From: a virus
DNA length: 38,039 nucleotides
IMG/VR virus record: IMGVR_UViG_3300048592_000298
Span: 1 to 38,039 of that record
Direction: 5' to 3' (one strand)
Made by a program: the position numbers and the translations under genes. The notes under the pieces are model-generated. The model was not told the origin of the DNA. It saw only the letters and a list, made by a program, of their open reading frames with translations, and searched no databases. Position 1 is the stretch's first letter, and each line of letters starts with the position of its first letter. Below, one piece after another: positions 17,721 through 25,917 of the stretch.

Positions 17721-18437
17721 ATGATTCGTTACGTGTTCGTTTTTGCGCTCGCCTGCGCCGCTCAAGCGGCTCAGGCGCAGGTCAAGGTCGACCTCTACAC
17801 GGCGGCCGGTGTCTCCACATCCGAGGACTTCTCGGGATGCGCTGACGTCTCCGTCCGTGGGGATCAATCGGTTTCGGACGCATCGACCGATGCGAAGCTC
17901 GAGGTACTCGCCTGCCGCGGATCGGCGGATGCGTGGTCATCCTGCGCGGTGCTCCGAACGATCCCTGGTGACATTGCAGACGGCTCCGCGGCTTCGATTG
18001 GAGCGCCTCCGGCCGATCGCCCATACCTGATGACCCGTGCCGCGGTGTCTCCGTCGAGTGATACCGCGCGAGTCATTCTCGCGTGCGAGGAATATGCGTC
18101 CGCGAGAGAGCGTGGGTGTCGCGTGGTTCCGTTCGCCGCGTCCGGTGCGGGAACCTACGGGCCCTATACCATCTACGGGCAAACGCTGCGCTTCGACCTC
18201 GACGGCAACGCGACGAGCAGCTCGGATACTACCGGCGCGACGGCCGAAGTGACCGGGAATACGGATTTCGGCACGCTCACGTTTTCTTCGTGCGATCTCG
18301 TAGGCGGTGACGACGCATGCGCGGTGTATGACGGGACGACGGGGGCGGCTGGCTTCGTGGCCACGGCGCCGCGGACGGTGAGCGTCGAGATCACGGCTGC
18401 GGCGAATCCCGGCACTTTCACGCTTTGCGCGTGGTAG
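17721..18437 (+). CDS. Sec-exported Cys-rich protein A
   Basis: A 238-aa protein with a clear signal peptide: basic MIR, hydrophobic core YVFVFALACAAQAAQ and a probable AQA cleavage site about residue 20. The mature part is beta-rich, Ser/Thr-rich and has several spaced cysteines (SGCADV, VLACRG, SSCAVL, RGCRVV, SSCDLV, DDACAV, LCAW), suggesting disulfides formed outside the cytoplasm. It follows the fibre by 11 bp with SD GGGGAGAGG. Export of a tail-region protein is unusual. It might be an envelope-located exclusion or adhesion factor, or a spike partner; none is proved. Confidence 0.75.
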   Translation: MIRYVFVFALACAAQAAQAQVKVDLYTAAGVSTSEDFSGCADVSVRGDQSVSDASTDAKLEVLACRGSADAWSSCAVLRTIPGDIADGSAASIGAPPADRPYLMTRAAVSPSSDTARVILACEEYASARERGCRVVPFAASGAGTYGPYTIYGQTLRFDLDGNATSSSDTTGATAEVTGNTDFGTLTFSSCDLVGGDDACAVYDGTTGAAGFVATAPRTVSVEITAAANPGTFTLCAW

Positions 18438-18448
18438 GAGATTTCAAA

Positions 18449-21079
18449 ATGCGTCGCCTTCTCTACGCTTTCGCCATCCTGTTGGCTCCCGCTACCGCGC
18501 TGTCCGAGACGTGCACCGTCACGACCTCGGCCACGTGGACCTCGGCGACGCAGGATATTTCCGCAACGTGCACCGAGGATGCGTCGGACACGTTCGTTTT
18601 TGACGACGGCGCCACGGTCACGATTGCGGAAGGAACCGCGATCACCGTGGCGAAAGCGATCGTCACTGGTGGGGCGCTCGTCGTAAGCGGAACGCTCAAC
18701 CTGACGGGCTGCAACGATGCGGACGCGCGGGTCTACGGGAACGCTCCGTGCGGTGCTACGAGCGGAACGTTCAGCGTGCAGGGCCGCGTGTTGCACGATT
18801 CCGTTGTGGACGGCGCCATTTTCACGCAGATGACGAAGCAGACGTCGGACGCTTCGCGGATGCGGCTCAACTTCAACGCGACTCCGAGCGGCGGCAATTT
18901 CGCAGCCGGCGACATTCTGTGGTTCGAGAGCGGTCCTGCGAAGCATCACGCCTACCGCGTGGCAGCGGTGAACACGGCTGGGTGTGCGAGCGCGACGGTT
19001 GCGACCTGCTACATCGACATCGAGATGTACCGGAGCGGCACGGCATTCGGTACGTCTGCGTTTCCTGATACGGCCAACTACGCGCGGAACATCGCGTATC
19101 CAGACACCTCGGGCTCGCCGTCTGCGCCGTCCTTCAACGGTGGACGGTTGGCGAGTACCGCCAACGCAAACTACGTCACGAACGGGCTCGACAAGAAGGT
19201 TGTCGTATGCTCCGCAGGGGCAAGTCCGTGCACGGCGTCTGCGCTGCTTGCGGCGAACGGTGCCTATACGGGGTGGTACTACGCTGCACAAGAGACGGGG
19301 ACAGGCGTTTACACCGATGCTTCCCTCATCACGCGAACGATGATCGTGAATAGCGAGAATGACGTAGCCACGCCGATCTCTGGAGATTCCGGCACCGTCG
19401 ACGTGCTGCACTTGATTGATCCGGTGCCCCTTGATGACCTTCTGTCGGCTGGGAATCTCTCCGTTAGTGTGCGCACTCCGAACGGGATCATCTGGCCAGG
19501 CTTCTGGAACGCCGATGCGTGGAAGCTAATCCGTCCCGCGCAAGTTTTCTATACGGGGAGCGAGCCGGATGGAAACTTCGGAGTGTACGGCCCAGATGGA
19601 TGCTTCGATGTGGATTACGGGCATCTGAAGGATTTCGCCGTGGTCTCCGTCGCGGGCGGCACGAGTGCGACAACGGCGCAGACCTCTTGCACGGCGCCGT
19701 TTTCGTATACGCTCGTGCAAGAGTACGGCGGAGGAAACGGGACTGAGTTGACACACGCGTCCAACGGCGGGGGGTGCGATCTCCAAGCGGTGGACCTGGC
19801 GCACTGGGCGAGCGTTTCCGTATCGAACCTTGCGATCACGGACCACCGGACGCCGGCGAATACCACGACGACATGTTGCGCGACGGGTGGAAGTGGTGCG
19901 TCGTGTGCATCTGGAACCGGCAACCTCGCGTCGAACGACGATACGACGAGCGCGGTTCATGGGCTCTATCTATACAACGCGACGAACGTATCGGTCACCG
20001 GCTACTACGGTCGATATATCGGCGATGACATGCTCCTATGGACTGTCACCTCCGCAGTGCCGGAGTCTGGCATGACGCTCGCAGTGGACGGCGCCGTGTG
20101 CTGGTGGCTCGCACAGGGGACGAGTGGGGAATGTATGAGCACGGCGAGTGCAGCGCGCCCCGTTGTAGTGACGGCGACCGACGTCGTGTCGATCAACGGC
20201 AACGCAGGCGCGAAGAACGGATGCTCACTCGGCATCGTGAGCACGACTCCGAGCGCGACTGAGAGCGTGTCCGTTTCGCGAGCGGTGCTGATCGACAACC
20301 GCTCGAGTGCTCCCGGCGTCTACAACTACGCCGGAAACTCGGGCGGATCGCTCTCGAATGCGTTCCTCTTTGCGCGAGATCAGGACGGTGGGACGTCGGC
20401 GCGGACATGCTCTGCCGCAAACGCGACGAATCTCGCAGGGAACTGGATTGATGGATGGGCTGCCATTGCCACCGGTACGACGGGACAATCTGTAACGCGA
20501 ACGTTCTGGCAGCCGGAAGCGTCGAGCTCGCCGGGTTCGGCAATGATGGCCTCACAGCCCAGCGTGGATCACGTCTACACGAACAATCACTTTCAGGGTC
20601 TTCCGGTGCAGCCCATCACGGATTCCGCGGCGAACGGTTCCACGCTCGCCGTGCGGAATAACTTCTTCGGTTGGTCGGCAGTCGCGCAGAACGCGCTCGG
20701 CGTTCGGAGCGACGGGTCGCAGCCGATTGTCGATGTGTCGTACAACGTGTTTGACGGTGCCACGATGTTCAACTGTGTCGGAACGACGTGGGGCGGCCTC
20801 TACGGCGCAAACATTCACGACAACATGATTTCGAACAATGCTGGGGGCGCGAACCCGGCCGTGTCGAACATGAATCGCTGCACTGGGATCGGCGCGGTTC
20901 ACTTGTTGAACTCGTCTCATTATCTGCTCGGTGGCTTGCTCCCGTCGCTTCCGAGCGGATACGGGCCGCAGGGAAGAGTAGGCATCGGGGATCGTTCGCT
21001 TCTCGACGAACTCGACATCCGATCTCCTTTCAGAATCAAGGCCGGCGGCGGTAGTGGATGGATTCCGAAGGGGTACTGA
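18449..21079 (+). CDS. Sec-exported beta-helix protein B
   Basis: An 876-aa protein with an N-terminal signal peptide (MRRLLYAFAILLAPATALSE, likely cleavage after ALS). The next region has the ladder pattern of a right-handed beta-helix (FDDGATVTIAEGTAITVAK, then GALVVSGTLNLTG), comparable in look to G8/pectate-lyase-like exoproteins, and cysteines occur in spaced pairs over the chain. It could be a polysaccharide-binding or depolymerising spike, but a Sec signal argues for secretion or surface display. SD TAGGAG lies eight bases before ATG 18449. The stop overlaps the next ATG (TGATG). Confidence 0.7.
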   Translation: MRRLLYAFAILLAPATALSETCTVTTSATWTSATQDISATCTEDASDTFVFDDGATVTIAEGTAITVAKAIVTGGALVVSGTLNLTGCNDADARVYGNAPCGATSGTFSVQGRVLHDSVVDGAIFTQMTKQTSDASRMRLNFNATPSGGNFAAGDILWFESGPAKHHAYRVAAVNTAGCASATVATCYIDIEMYRSGTAFGTSAFPDTANYARNIAYPDTSGSPSAPSFNGGRLASTANANYVTNGLDKKVVVCSAGASPCTASALLAANGAYTGWYYAAQETGTGVYTDASLITRTMIVNSENDVATPISGDSGTVDVLHLIDPVPLDDLLSAGNLSVSVRTPNGIIWPGFWNADAWKLIRPAQVFYTGSEPDGNFGVYGPDGCFDVDYGHLKDFAVVSVAGGTSATTAQTSCTAPFSYTLVQEYGGGNGTELTHASNGGGCDLQAVDLAHWASVSVSNLAITDHRTPANTTTTCCATGGSGASCASGTGNLASNDDTTSAVHGLYLYNATNVSVTGYYGRYIGDDMLLWTVTSAVPESGMTLAVDGAVCWWLAQGTSGECMSTASAARPVVVTATDVVSINGNAGAKNGCSLGIVSTTPSATESVSVSRAVLIDNRSSAPGVYNYAGNSGGSLSNAFLFARDQDGGTSARTCSAANATNLAGNWIDGWAAIATGTTGQSVTRTFWQPEASSSPGSAMMASQPSVDHVYTNNHFQGLPVQPITDSAANGSTLAVRNNFFGWSAVAQNALGVRSDGSQPIVDVSYNVFDGATMFNCVGTTWGGLYGANIHDNMISNNAGGANPAVSNMNRCTGIGAVHLLNSSHYLLGGLLPSLPSGYGPQGRVGIGDRSLLDELDIRSPFRIKAGGGSGWIPKGY

Positions 21080-21765
21080 TGCGCGATCAATCCAGACACC
21101 TCGGAGCGAAGCGAACCGAGGATCTCGCACCGATGCGAGCGATTCGGACGACAGCACCGTATCGGCGCGTCAGGAAGGAGAGGCGTCGCGAGGAAACGTC
21201 ACTCCGCGGAATCATCATCGGCATGAAGCACGAGATCGGCGGGCGCGAAATCCCGCTCGACTCGCTCACACTGCAAGGCATCGAGGCGCGCGAGGAAGGG
21301 GGCGTGCGCCTCGACAAGTGGGGGAGGACGCATTCGGACCGCTCCGCGTGGCGAAGTTTCTTGGCCGGCTTCGCGCTCGCGTGCGCATTCGTCGCAGGAC
21401 CCGCGCGTGCGGCCGAGGTGACGGGGGGCGAGCTATTCCCGTCGACGCCGGGAATCGGTCCGACCGTTGCGTGTACGGAGCCGACGACGCAATCCGACGG
21501 CCGTCCGCTCGGAGCAACGCTCGCAGCCGGCGGGCTCGCGGGATGCTTCGCGTCGATCAAAGACAACGCGAACGTCGTCGCGTGGGAAGGGTGGCTACGT
21601 CCTCCGGTGCCATCGGGCGGCGCGCGACACGACCTCGGCGCGAATCTCCCTCTCGACGTCACGCGCTACCCCGTCGCGATCTCGTGCGCGTGCTTCAACG
21701 CGATGGGCTGGGGTCCATCGGCCGTCGGTCGCGTGTCGCTCGTGCTCATCCGCGAAGGAGAGTAG
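21079..21765 (+). CDS. Signal-like hydrophobic protein C
   Basis: 228 aa from ATG 21079. Around residues 94-112 there is a signal-like segment (FLAGFALACAFVAGPARAAEV) after a long basic N-terminal part. An in-frame GTG at 21304 preceded by GAGGAAGG would place this segment near the N-terminus of a 153-aa exported protein, which is more natural for Sec export; the upstream 75 codons look coding too, so I keep the longer frame and flag the choice. The distal part has Cys pairs (VACTEP, GCFAS, SCACFN). Third member of the exported cluster after the fibre. Confidence 0.55.
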   Translation: MRDQSRHLGAKRTEDLAPMRAIRTTAPYRRVRKERRREETSLRGIIIGMKHEIGGREIPLDSLTLQGIEAREEGGVRLDKWGRTHSDRSAWRSFLAGFALACAFVAGPARAAEVTGGELFPSTPGIGPTVACTEPTTQSDGRPLGATLAAGGLAGCFASIKDNANVVAWEGWLRPPVPSGGARHDLGANLPLDVTRYPVAISCACFNAMGWGPSAVGRVSLVLIREGE

Positions 21766-22086
21766 GTGGACGCCGAGACGCGTGTCGAGTTCGAGCGACG
21801 CGACAAGCTCAATATGTGGCTCGGCGGTCTCGCATTATCCGTCTCCGTCACCTTCGGCTCGTGCGCACTCGAGCGCGCGTTCACCGCGCACGCGCAAGTT
21901 GCATCGATGGAGGCGCGGCAGACGAACGCCTCGGCGAAGGACCAGGAGCACGATGCGGCCATCGAAAAGGCGACCGAGACACGAGAGCGTGTCATCCGGA
22001 TCGAGGGAAAGGTCGAGGGCATCGTGGGCACGCTCGCCGATCAGCAGCGGATCCTAGAAGAGATCCGCCGCGAGGTACGGAAATAA
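21766..22086 (+). CDS. Membrane-anchored coiled-coil lysis protein (spanin/XhlA-like)
   Basis: A 106-aa protein with one N-terminal transmembrane segment (MWLGGLALSVSVTFGSCAL) and a charged helical rest with coiled-coil character (ERVIRIEGKVEGIVGTLADQQRILEEIRREV). The layout fits an inner-membrane spanin subunit or a small lysis-associated protein; XhlA-type proteins have the reverse order, so spanin-like is preferred. It lies next to the muramidase-like gene, whose ATG uses the last base of its stop. GTG 21766 directly follows the previous TAG. Confidence 0.55.
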   Translation: MDAETRVEFERRDKLNMWLGGLALSVSVTFGSCALERAFTAHAQVASMEARQTNASAKDQEHDAAIEKATETRERVIRIEGKVEGIVGTLADQQRILEEIRREVRK

Positions 22087-22505
22087 TGCCGACCCTTCAA
22101 CCGCGCGGAATCCGCAACCACAACCCCGGGAACCTCGAACGAGTGCGCGGCGTCACCTGGCGCGGGCAAGCGCCGCGGCAGACTGATCCGCGCTTCGTCG
22201 TCTTCACCTCGCCGCGCTGGGGCATTCGTGCCATGGCCCGCGTGCTCACGACCTACTACGAGCGCAGAAACCTTCGCACGGTGCGCGCGATCATCTCGCG
22301 ATGGGCTCCGCCCGCGGAAAACCGAACGCATGCCTACATCCTCGCCGTGGCATCGCGTCTCGGCGTCGGCGTCGATCAGCCGATTACGCGCGATGAGGGT
22401 ACATGGGTGCTGCTCTGCGCTGCAATCACGCGGCACGAGAACGGCACCGATCCGTACCACGCAGACGTCTACCGCGAGGCGATCCGCCTTGCGTGGGGAG
22501 GGTGA
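22086..22505 (+). CDS. Endolysin / lytic-transglycosylase-like protein
   Basis: A 139-aa protein with the family pattern GIRNHNPGNLERV, then WRGQ, FVVFTSPRWGIRAMARVL, IISRWAPPAENRTHAYI and a C-terminal ITRHENG. This matches the structural protein P5-like muramidases found in phage lysis regions. It would cleave peptidoglycan in the periplasm; no signal peptide or SAR segment is visible, so release would depend on the holin at 22512. It starts on the last base of the previous stop (TAATG). Confidence 0.8.
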   Translation: MPTLQPRGIRNHNPGNLERVRGVTWRGQAPRQTDPRFVVFTSPRWGIRAMARVLTTYYERRNLRTVRAIISRWAPPAENRTHAYILAVASRLGVGVDQPITRDEGTWVLLCAAITRHENGTDPYHADVYREAIRLAWGG

Positions 22506-22511
22506 ATCATC

Positions 22512-23060
22512 ATGACGAATCGCACCGATCCCGGGGCCCGAGATCCGAGCCCCCCGATCTACAAGCTCCTTCGCGCCGGTATGGCGGGCCTGATCGCGAC
22601 GGCCGTCACGTGGCTCGTCTCTCACGGGATTCTCGGCGAGGCCGAGCGCGGCGTCGTCGAAGAGGCCTCGGTCATCGTGATCATGGGTGCGATCATGGCA
22701 TTCGGCGCGTACGCGCGCGACCGAGGGTGGTCGATCGGCGCGTTTCTTGCCGTGCCGCTCGCCTTCGTCCTCGGCGGCTCGCTCGCGTGCGCCTCGATCC
22801 CGCAGCCTCCGGCCGAGGCCTACGCGGCGACCCTCGGCACGTACCGCGCGTTGGCCGGCGGGATGGCGGCCTACTGCGCGTCGCCAGAGGCCGAGCCGGA
22901 TCCGTGCGTGCGCGCGGCGAAGGCGACGATTCAAGCCGATCGCGCAATCGACGCGCTCGAGGGACTGATCCGCTCGGGGGATGCAACCGACTCCGCGTAC
23001 TCGGCAGCCGAAGTTCAACTGCGCGACGCCATGCCGTCGCTCATGGAGGTGCAGCCGTGA
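22512..23060 (+). CDS. Holin-like protein with periplasmic tail
   Basis: A 182-aa protein with three hydrophobic segments: GMAGLIATAVTWLVSHGIL, VIVIMGAIMAFGAYA and IGAFLAVPLAFVLGGSLAC. These fit a holin. After the third comes a ~90-residue soluble tail (SIPQPPAEAYAATLGTYRAL to the end) with Cys pairs that resembles separate small lipoprotein-like lysis proteins of other phages; here both parts are one chain. The SLAC site does not match a proper lipobox. Start ATG 22512 is six bases after the endolysin stop. Confidence 0.65.
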   Translation: MTNRTDPGARDPSPPIYKLLRAGMAGLIATAVTWLVSHGILGEAERGVVEEASVIVIMGAIMAFGAYARDRGWSIGAFLAVPLAFVLGGSLACASIPQPPAEAYAATLGTYRALAGGMAAYCASPEAEPDPCVRAAKATIQADRAIDALEGLIRSGDATDSAYSAAEVQLRDAMPSLMEVQP

Positions 23061-23344
23061 ACCCTGCGCTCCTTATTCTCGCCATTCTCCAGGCCGCGCC
23101 GGCCGTCACGCGCGCGGTCATCGACACGATCGAGCTGCTGCGCGCTGCGGCCGACGACGATCGGCACGTGACGACCGACGAGCTGCTCGGCTTCGTCGCG
23201 GCGGCTCGGGCCGCCGGCGCAGACCTTCGCGCGGTCGTCGTCGCGCGCCTGCGCGAGGGCGGCGACTGGCGCGCACGCGTCGAGGACGCCGATCAGGTGG
23301 CCGACGCCCTCGAAGCCGCGCGGGGCCGCGTTGCCGGCGCGTGA
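23057..23344 (+). CDS. Small helical protein of the lysis region
   Basis: A 95-aa protein with a hydrophobic start (NPALLILAILQAAPAVTRAVIDTI) and then acidic/Ala-rich helices. The start could be a weak membrane anchor. GTG 23057 overlaps the previous stop, and its own stop overlaps the GTG of a 31-aa membrane peptide. Function unknown; coupling suggests involvement in lysis. Confidence 0.6.
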   Translation: MNPALLILAILQAAPAVTRAVIDTIELLRAAADDDRHVTTDELLGFVAAARAAGADLRAVVVARLREGGDWRARVEDADQVADALEAARGRVAGA

Positions 23345-23436
23345 GCGCGGGCGAGCTCGCCGCGGTGCTCGTGGCCGTGGCACTCGCCGCGGCGCTCGGG
23401 ATGCTCGCGGCGCTCGCGGTGAGCGCGATTCCCTAG
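23341..23436 (+). CDS. 31-aa single-span membrane peptide
   Basis: Almost wholly hydrophobic (AAVLVAVALAAALGMLAALAV), forming one transmembrane helix with a short N-terminal MSAGEL. GTG 23341 overlaps the preceding stop (GTGA), which is the usual coupling pattern in this operon and supports it as a real gene despite its size. Candidate antiholin, pinholin-like or lysis-control peptide; inference from size, helix and place. Confidence 0.5.
   Translation: MSAGELAAVLVAVALAAALGMLAALAVSAIP
23403..23432. repeat. 30-bp direct repeat, copy 1
   Basis: This 30-bp segment at the 3' end of the membrane-peptide gene recurs at 25425-25454 with 29 of 30 bases the same, but is read in a different frame there. 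It ends at the same point relative to the next gene junction. It may be a recombination footprint flanking the 2-kb HTH-phosphoesterase-zincin block. Confidence 0.55.
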
Positions 23437-23477
23437 CCGCGGATGCGAGCCTCTCGCCGCTAGCTCGACTCGATGCG

Positions 23478-23717
23478 GTGTCCCCGCGTTCTGGTGGACG
23501 CAAGTGTAGCGCGTGCGTAAACGGCGCACCCGAGCGCATTCGCTATTGGGTGGACCTCGCCATTGCGAACAATCGGCCGCTTTCCGCCGGCGGAATCTAT
23601 CTGCTGCTCCAAGGCGACGGTCCGCAGTTCTCAGGCATGAGCCGCACGGGCCTCGCGCGTCACCTCGCGAATCACCAGCGCGAGGAATGGAAGCGGCTCA
23701 AGAATGCCGCGCTCTAA
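23478..23717 (+). CDS. Small HTH-like protein before phosphoesterase
   Basis: 79 aa from GTG 23478 (no ATG is available in frame; start uncertain). It has one CSAC pair, then RIRYWVDLAIANNRPLSAGGIYLLL and SRTGLARHLANHQREEWKRL, which look like a helix-turn-helix DNA-recognition unit. It overlaps the next gene by 14 bp. Proteins of this kind often stand before phage phosphoesterase or terminase genes; exact role unknown. Confidence 0.55.
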   Translation: MSPRSGGRKCSACVNGAPERIRYWVDLAIANNRPLSAGGIYLLLQGDGPQFSGMSRTGLARHLANHQREEWKRLKNAAL

Positions 23718-24774
23718 GCGCGAGCGAGCTGCCATCGATCGCCTCGATCGGGTCGAGGCGGATGAGCGCTCGACGCGACACGCGCTGTCTCTTCATCGCG
23801 CGCAGCGTACGGCGGACGAATGGCGTCGCCATGCCCTCGCGCTCGAAAAGGCGCTCGACCTCGAAACGCGCCGCTGTGATGCGCTGCTGGCGATCAAGGA
23901 ACCCATCGAGATCGTCTCGATTCGCCCGTCGAAGAGCCGCACGCGCAAGAATCTCACGATCGCTGGGGCCATCGCATCCGACTGGCACGTGGGAGAGACC
24001 GTGACTCGCGGGCAGACCGCAGGACGAAACGAGTATTCACCGAAGACTTGCGAGGAGCGTGCCGCGCGATTCTTCGAGCGCGCCTTGCGCCTCGTCGAGA
24101 TCCAGCGCGGAGGCGCGGAGATCCGGGACTTCGTCCTATGCCTGCTCGGCGACTTCATCGGCGGCTACATCCACGAGGACTTGAAGCTCACAAACGCCAT
24201 GAGCCCAACCGAAGAGGTTCGCTTCGCGAAGCGCCTCTTGATCGCGGGCATCGACTTCCTGCTGCAACGCGGGAAGTTTTCGCGTCTGCACATCCCATGC
24301 AGCTACGGGAACCACGGACGCACGAACCCAGGAAAGCCGCTCGTCGGCGCCGCTCCGCGCAACTCCTACGAGGTCATGCTTTACGCCGACCTCGCCGACC
24401 ACTACCGCCATGATCAGCGCGTGTCGGTCTACATCCCCGAAGGCGCGTTCGTCTACCTCGACCTCTCGCGCTACATACTCCGGTGTACGCATGGCGATAC
24501 CTTCCGCTATCAGGGCGGGATCGGTGGACTCACGATTCCGCTCGTGAAGGCCCTCCACCGCTGGGAGACGCAGCGGCGTGCAGATCTCACGCTGTTCGGC
24601 CACTGGCACACGTACTCGCCGGGGCCGAGGTGGATCGGGAATGGATCGCTAAAGGGATTCGACGCCTGGGCGTCGTTCATCGGCGTGGAGTACGAGCCGC
24701 CGCAGCAAGCTTTTTTTGCGATCGACGTCGAACGACGGCGGCGAACCGCGGCCGAACCGATTTTCGTGGAGTGA
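23704..24774 (+). CDS. Calcineurin-like metallophosphoesterase
   Basis: A 356-aa protein with the complete set of metal-binding motifs: SDWHVGE (D-x-H), LLGDFIGG (GD), YGNHGR (GNH), THGD and FGHWHT (GH-x-H). An N-terminal ~70-residue charged helix precedes the domain. The enzyme would hydrolyse phosphodiester or nucleotide substrates with two metal ions; DNA processing (SbcD-like) is plausible, substrate not determined. It is co-translated with the HTH-like gene upstream and five bases ahead of the zincin. Confidence 0.9.
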   Translation: MPRSKRERAAIDRLDRVEADERSTRHALSLHRAQRTADEWRRHALALEKALDLETRRCDALLAIKEPIEIVSIRPSKSRTRKNLTIAGAIASDWHVGETVTRGQTAGRNEYSPKTCEERAARFFERALRLVEIQRGGAEIRDFVLCLLGDFIGGYIHEDLKLTNAMSPTEEVRFAKRLLIAGIDFLLQRGKFSRLHIPCSYGNHGRTNPGKPLVGAAPRNSYEVMLYADLADHYRHDQRVSVYIPEGAFVYLDLSRYILRCTHGDTFRYQGGIGGLTIPLVKALHRWETQRRADLTLFGHWHTYSPGPRWIGNGSLKGFDAWASFIGVEYEPPQQAFFAIDVERRRRTAAEPIFVE

Positions 24775-24779
24775 TCGAG

Positions 24780-25112
24780 ATGCCTCGCATCATGCCGGAG
24801 TGGCGATGGGTCGTGCGCTTCTTGCGCGCGGGTCCACTGGCCGGCATCCGCGTTTCGATGCGTCGCGCTCGCGTGCCTGCGGATCGTAGCGCGGATTGCT
24901 CGCGATCGCGCAGCGGATACACGATTCGCGTTTCGCGCGAGGCGAGCGCGGATGCCGCGGTCCTGCTCCTACTCCACGAGGCCGCGCACGTTCTCGCGTG
25001 GTCGCTCGAAGGAACCGAGCACGACGGGGTAGATCAGCACGACGGATATTTCGGGCTCGCCGTGGCGCGCATCTGGCGCGAGTTTGCAGCGACCCTCGAT
25101 GCGGAGGAATGA
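24780..25112 (+). CDS. Small zincin-like metalloprotein (HEAAH)
   Basis: A 110-aa protein with LLLHEAAHVLAW, in which HEAAH at residues 66-70 is a classical HExxH zinc site. A third ligand could be His or Asp in the following VDQHDGYFGLAVARIW, as in SprT- or minimal-zincin-type phage proteins. The N-terminal 45 residues are strongly basic. It could be a peptidase acting on a host or virion protein; no substrate evidence. ATG 24780 is just downstream of the phosphoesterase stop. Confidence 0.7.
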   Translation: MPRIMPEWRWVVRFLRAGPLAGIRVSMRRARVPADRSADCSRSRSGYTIRVSREASADAAVLLLLHEAAHVLAWSLEGTEHDGVDQHDGYFGLAVARIWREFAATLDAEE

Positions 25113-25444
25113 TGGATCCTAGCGCGTGGCTACGAGCAGACGCGGCCGAGGAATCGATGACATGGGGACGGTGGCCGGCGGAGCGGATTGCGCGACTCGA
25201 GGGACAGCCGCTCCACGAGCTCACGATCGAAGAGGCGTGCGCGGTGCGATGGATGTCCGGGCGACGAGCGCGCGGCATGCCGCTCGACGCGCCGTTTGCG
25301 GGCGAGCCGCTCGCAGAGGCGTTCGAGGAGGCGATCGACCTCGTCTCCTATCTGCGCGTCGATGGCCTCACGTCGATGGCCGCGGAGGCGTACGACTTCG
25401 CTCGGCGGATCCGCGAGCTACTGCGCTCGCGGCGCTCGCGGTGA
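25112..25444 (+). CDS. Hypothetical protein, last gene of the late operon
   Basis: A 110-aa mostly helical protein; the central PLAEAFEEAIDLVSYLRVDGL is a pattern I recall from phage hypothetical proteins of early or terminal regions. GGAGG at 25103-25107 suits ATG 25112 (ATG 25109 is an alternative). It ends in basic LLRSRRSR, encoded by the second copy of the 30-bp repeat. It converges with the minus-strand cassette 53 bp further on. Confidence 0.6.
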   Translation: MDPSAWLRADAAEESMTWGRWPAERIARLEGQPLHELTIEEACAVRWMSGRRARGMPLDAPFAGEPLAEAFEEAIDLVSYLRVDGLTSMAAEAYDFARRIRELLRSRRSR

Positions 25445-25454
25445 GCGGGATTCC
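25425..25454. repeat. 30-bp direct repeat, copy 2
   Basis: Second copy of the segment at 23403-23432 (one mismatch). It spans the stop of the last late gene and ends the block at a convergent junction. Confidence 0.55.
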
Positions 25455-25497
25455 GTGAGCGCTATGACGCTGCTCGGTGTCTGCGGGAGCGCCGTAT

Positions 25498-25917
25498 CTA
25501 CTCGCGCTCCAGCGCGCGCTCCAGCGCGGCGTTCTTGCGTCTCAGTTCGCGCGCGACGACGCTCACCGATCGCGACATAGCCTCGTCGTCACGCGCGGCG
25601 GGGTCCTCGGAGGCGGCGAGGATCCGAGGGCCATCCCATCCGGCCGCGCGCAGCTCGGCGAGCGCCTCGGTCCAATCCGTCCACGCATCGGCGACGAGCG
25701 CGCGCACATACGCGCTCGCGTTGCCGGTGCCGGCGAGCAGCGCGTCGGTGGCGGGATCGAGCGAAACGAGCCGCCGCTTGAGCTGCGATGGCCGCGCCCG
25801 CACGGGCAGGCCGTGCAGGCCCTCGGCGATGCGCGCTGCGGCGTCGTGGTCGCCGCGCTGCACGGCCGCCGCGCACTCGCGCAGGCGGCGCAGATTCGCG
25901 TCACTAGCCTGTGTCAC
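25498..25917 (-). CDS. Putative ribbon-helix-helix regulator
   Basis: 139 aa from GTG 25917, which is preceded by an excellent SD (GGAGGAGG). The frame continues upstream, but that part is Arg/Pro-rich and collides with the neighbouring gene. Centre: KRRLVSLDPATDALLAGTGNA followed by SAYVRALVADAW fits a beta-strand plus two helices of RHH/CopG type, with an acidic helical C-terminus (ELRRKNAALERALERE). Last gene of the three-gene minus cassette; an autoregulator of the promoter at 26882-26911 is one hypothesis. Confidence 0.5.
   Translation of the reverse strand: MTQASDANLRRLRECAAAVQRGDHDAAARIAEGLHGLPVRARPSQLKRRLVSLDPATDALLAGTGNASAYVRALVADAWTDWTEALAELRAAGWDGPRILAASEDPAARDDEAMSRSVSVVARELRRKNAALERALERE

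Noticed and set aside
16780-21079. Diversity-generating retroelement acting on the fibre
   Set aside because: No reverse transcriptase gene and no template/variable repeat pair were seen.
21054-22085. Long open frame overlapping the signal-like and coiled-coil genes and continuing into the endolysin
   Set aside because: The upstream part is Arg-rich, lies over two better-supported genes, and the endolysin has its own start at 22086 coupled to the previous stop.
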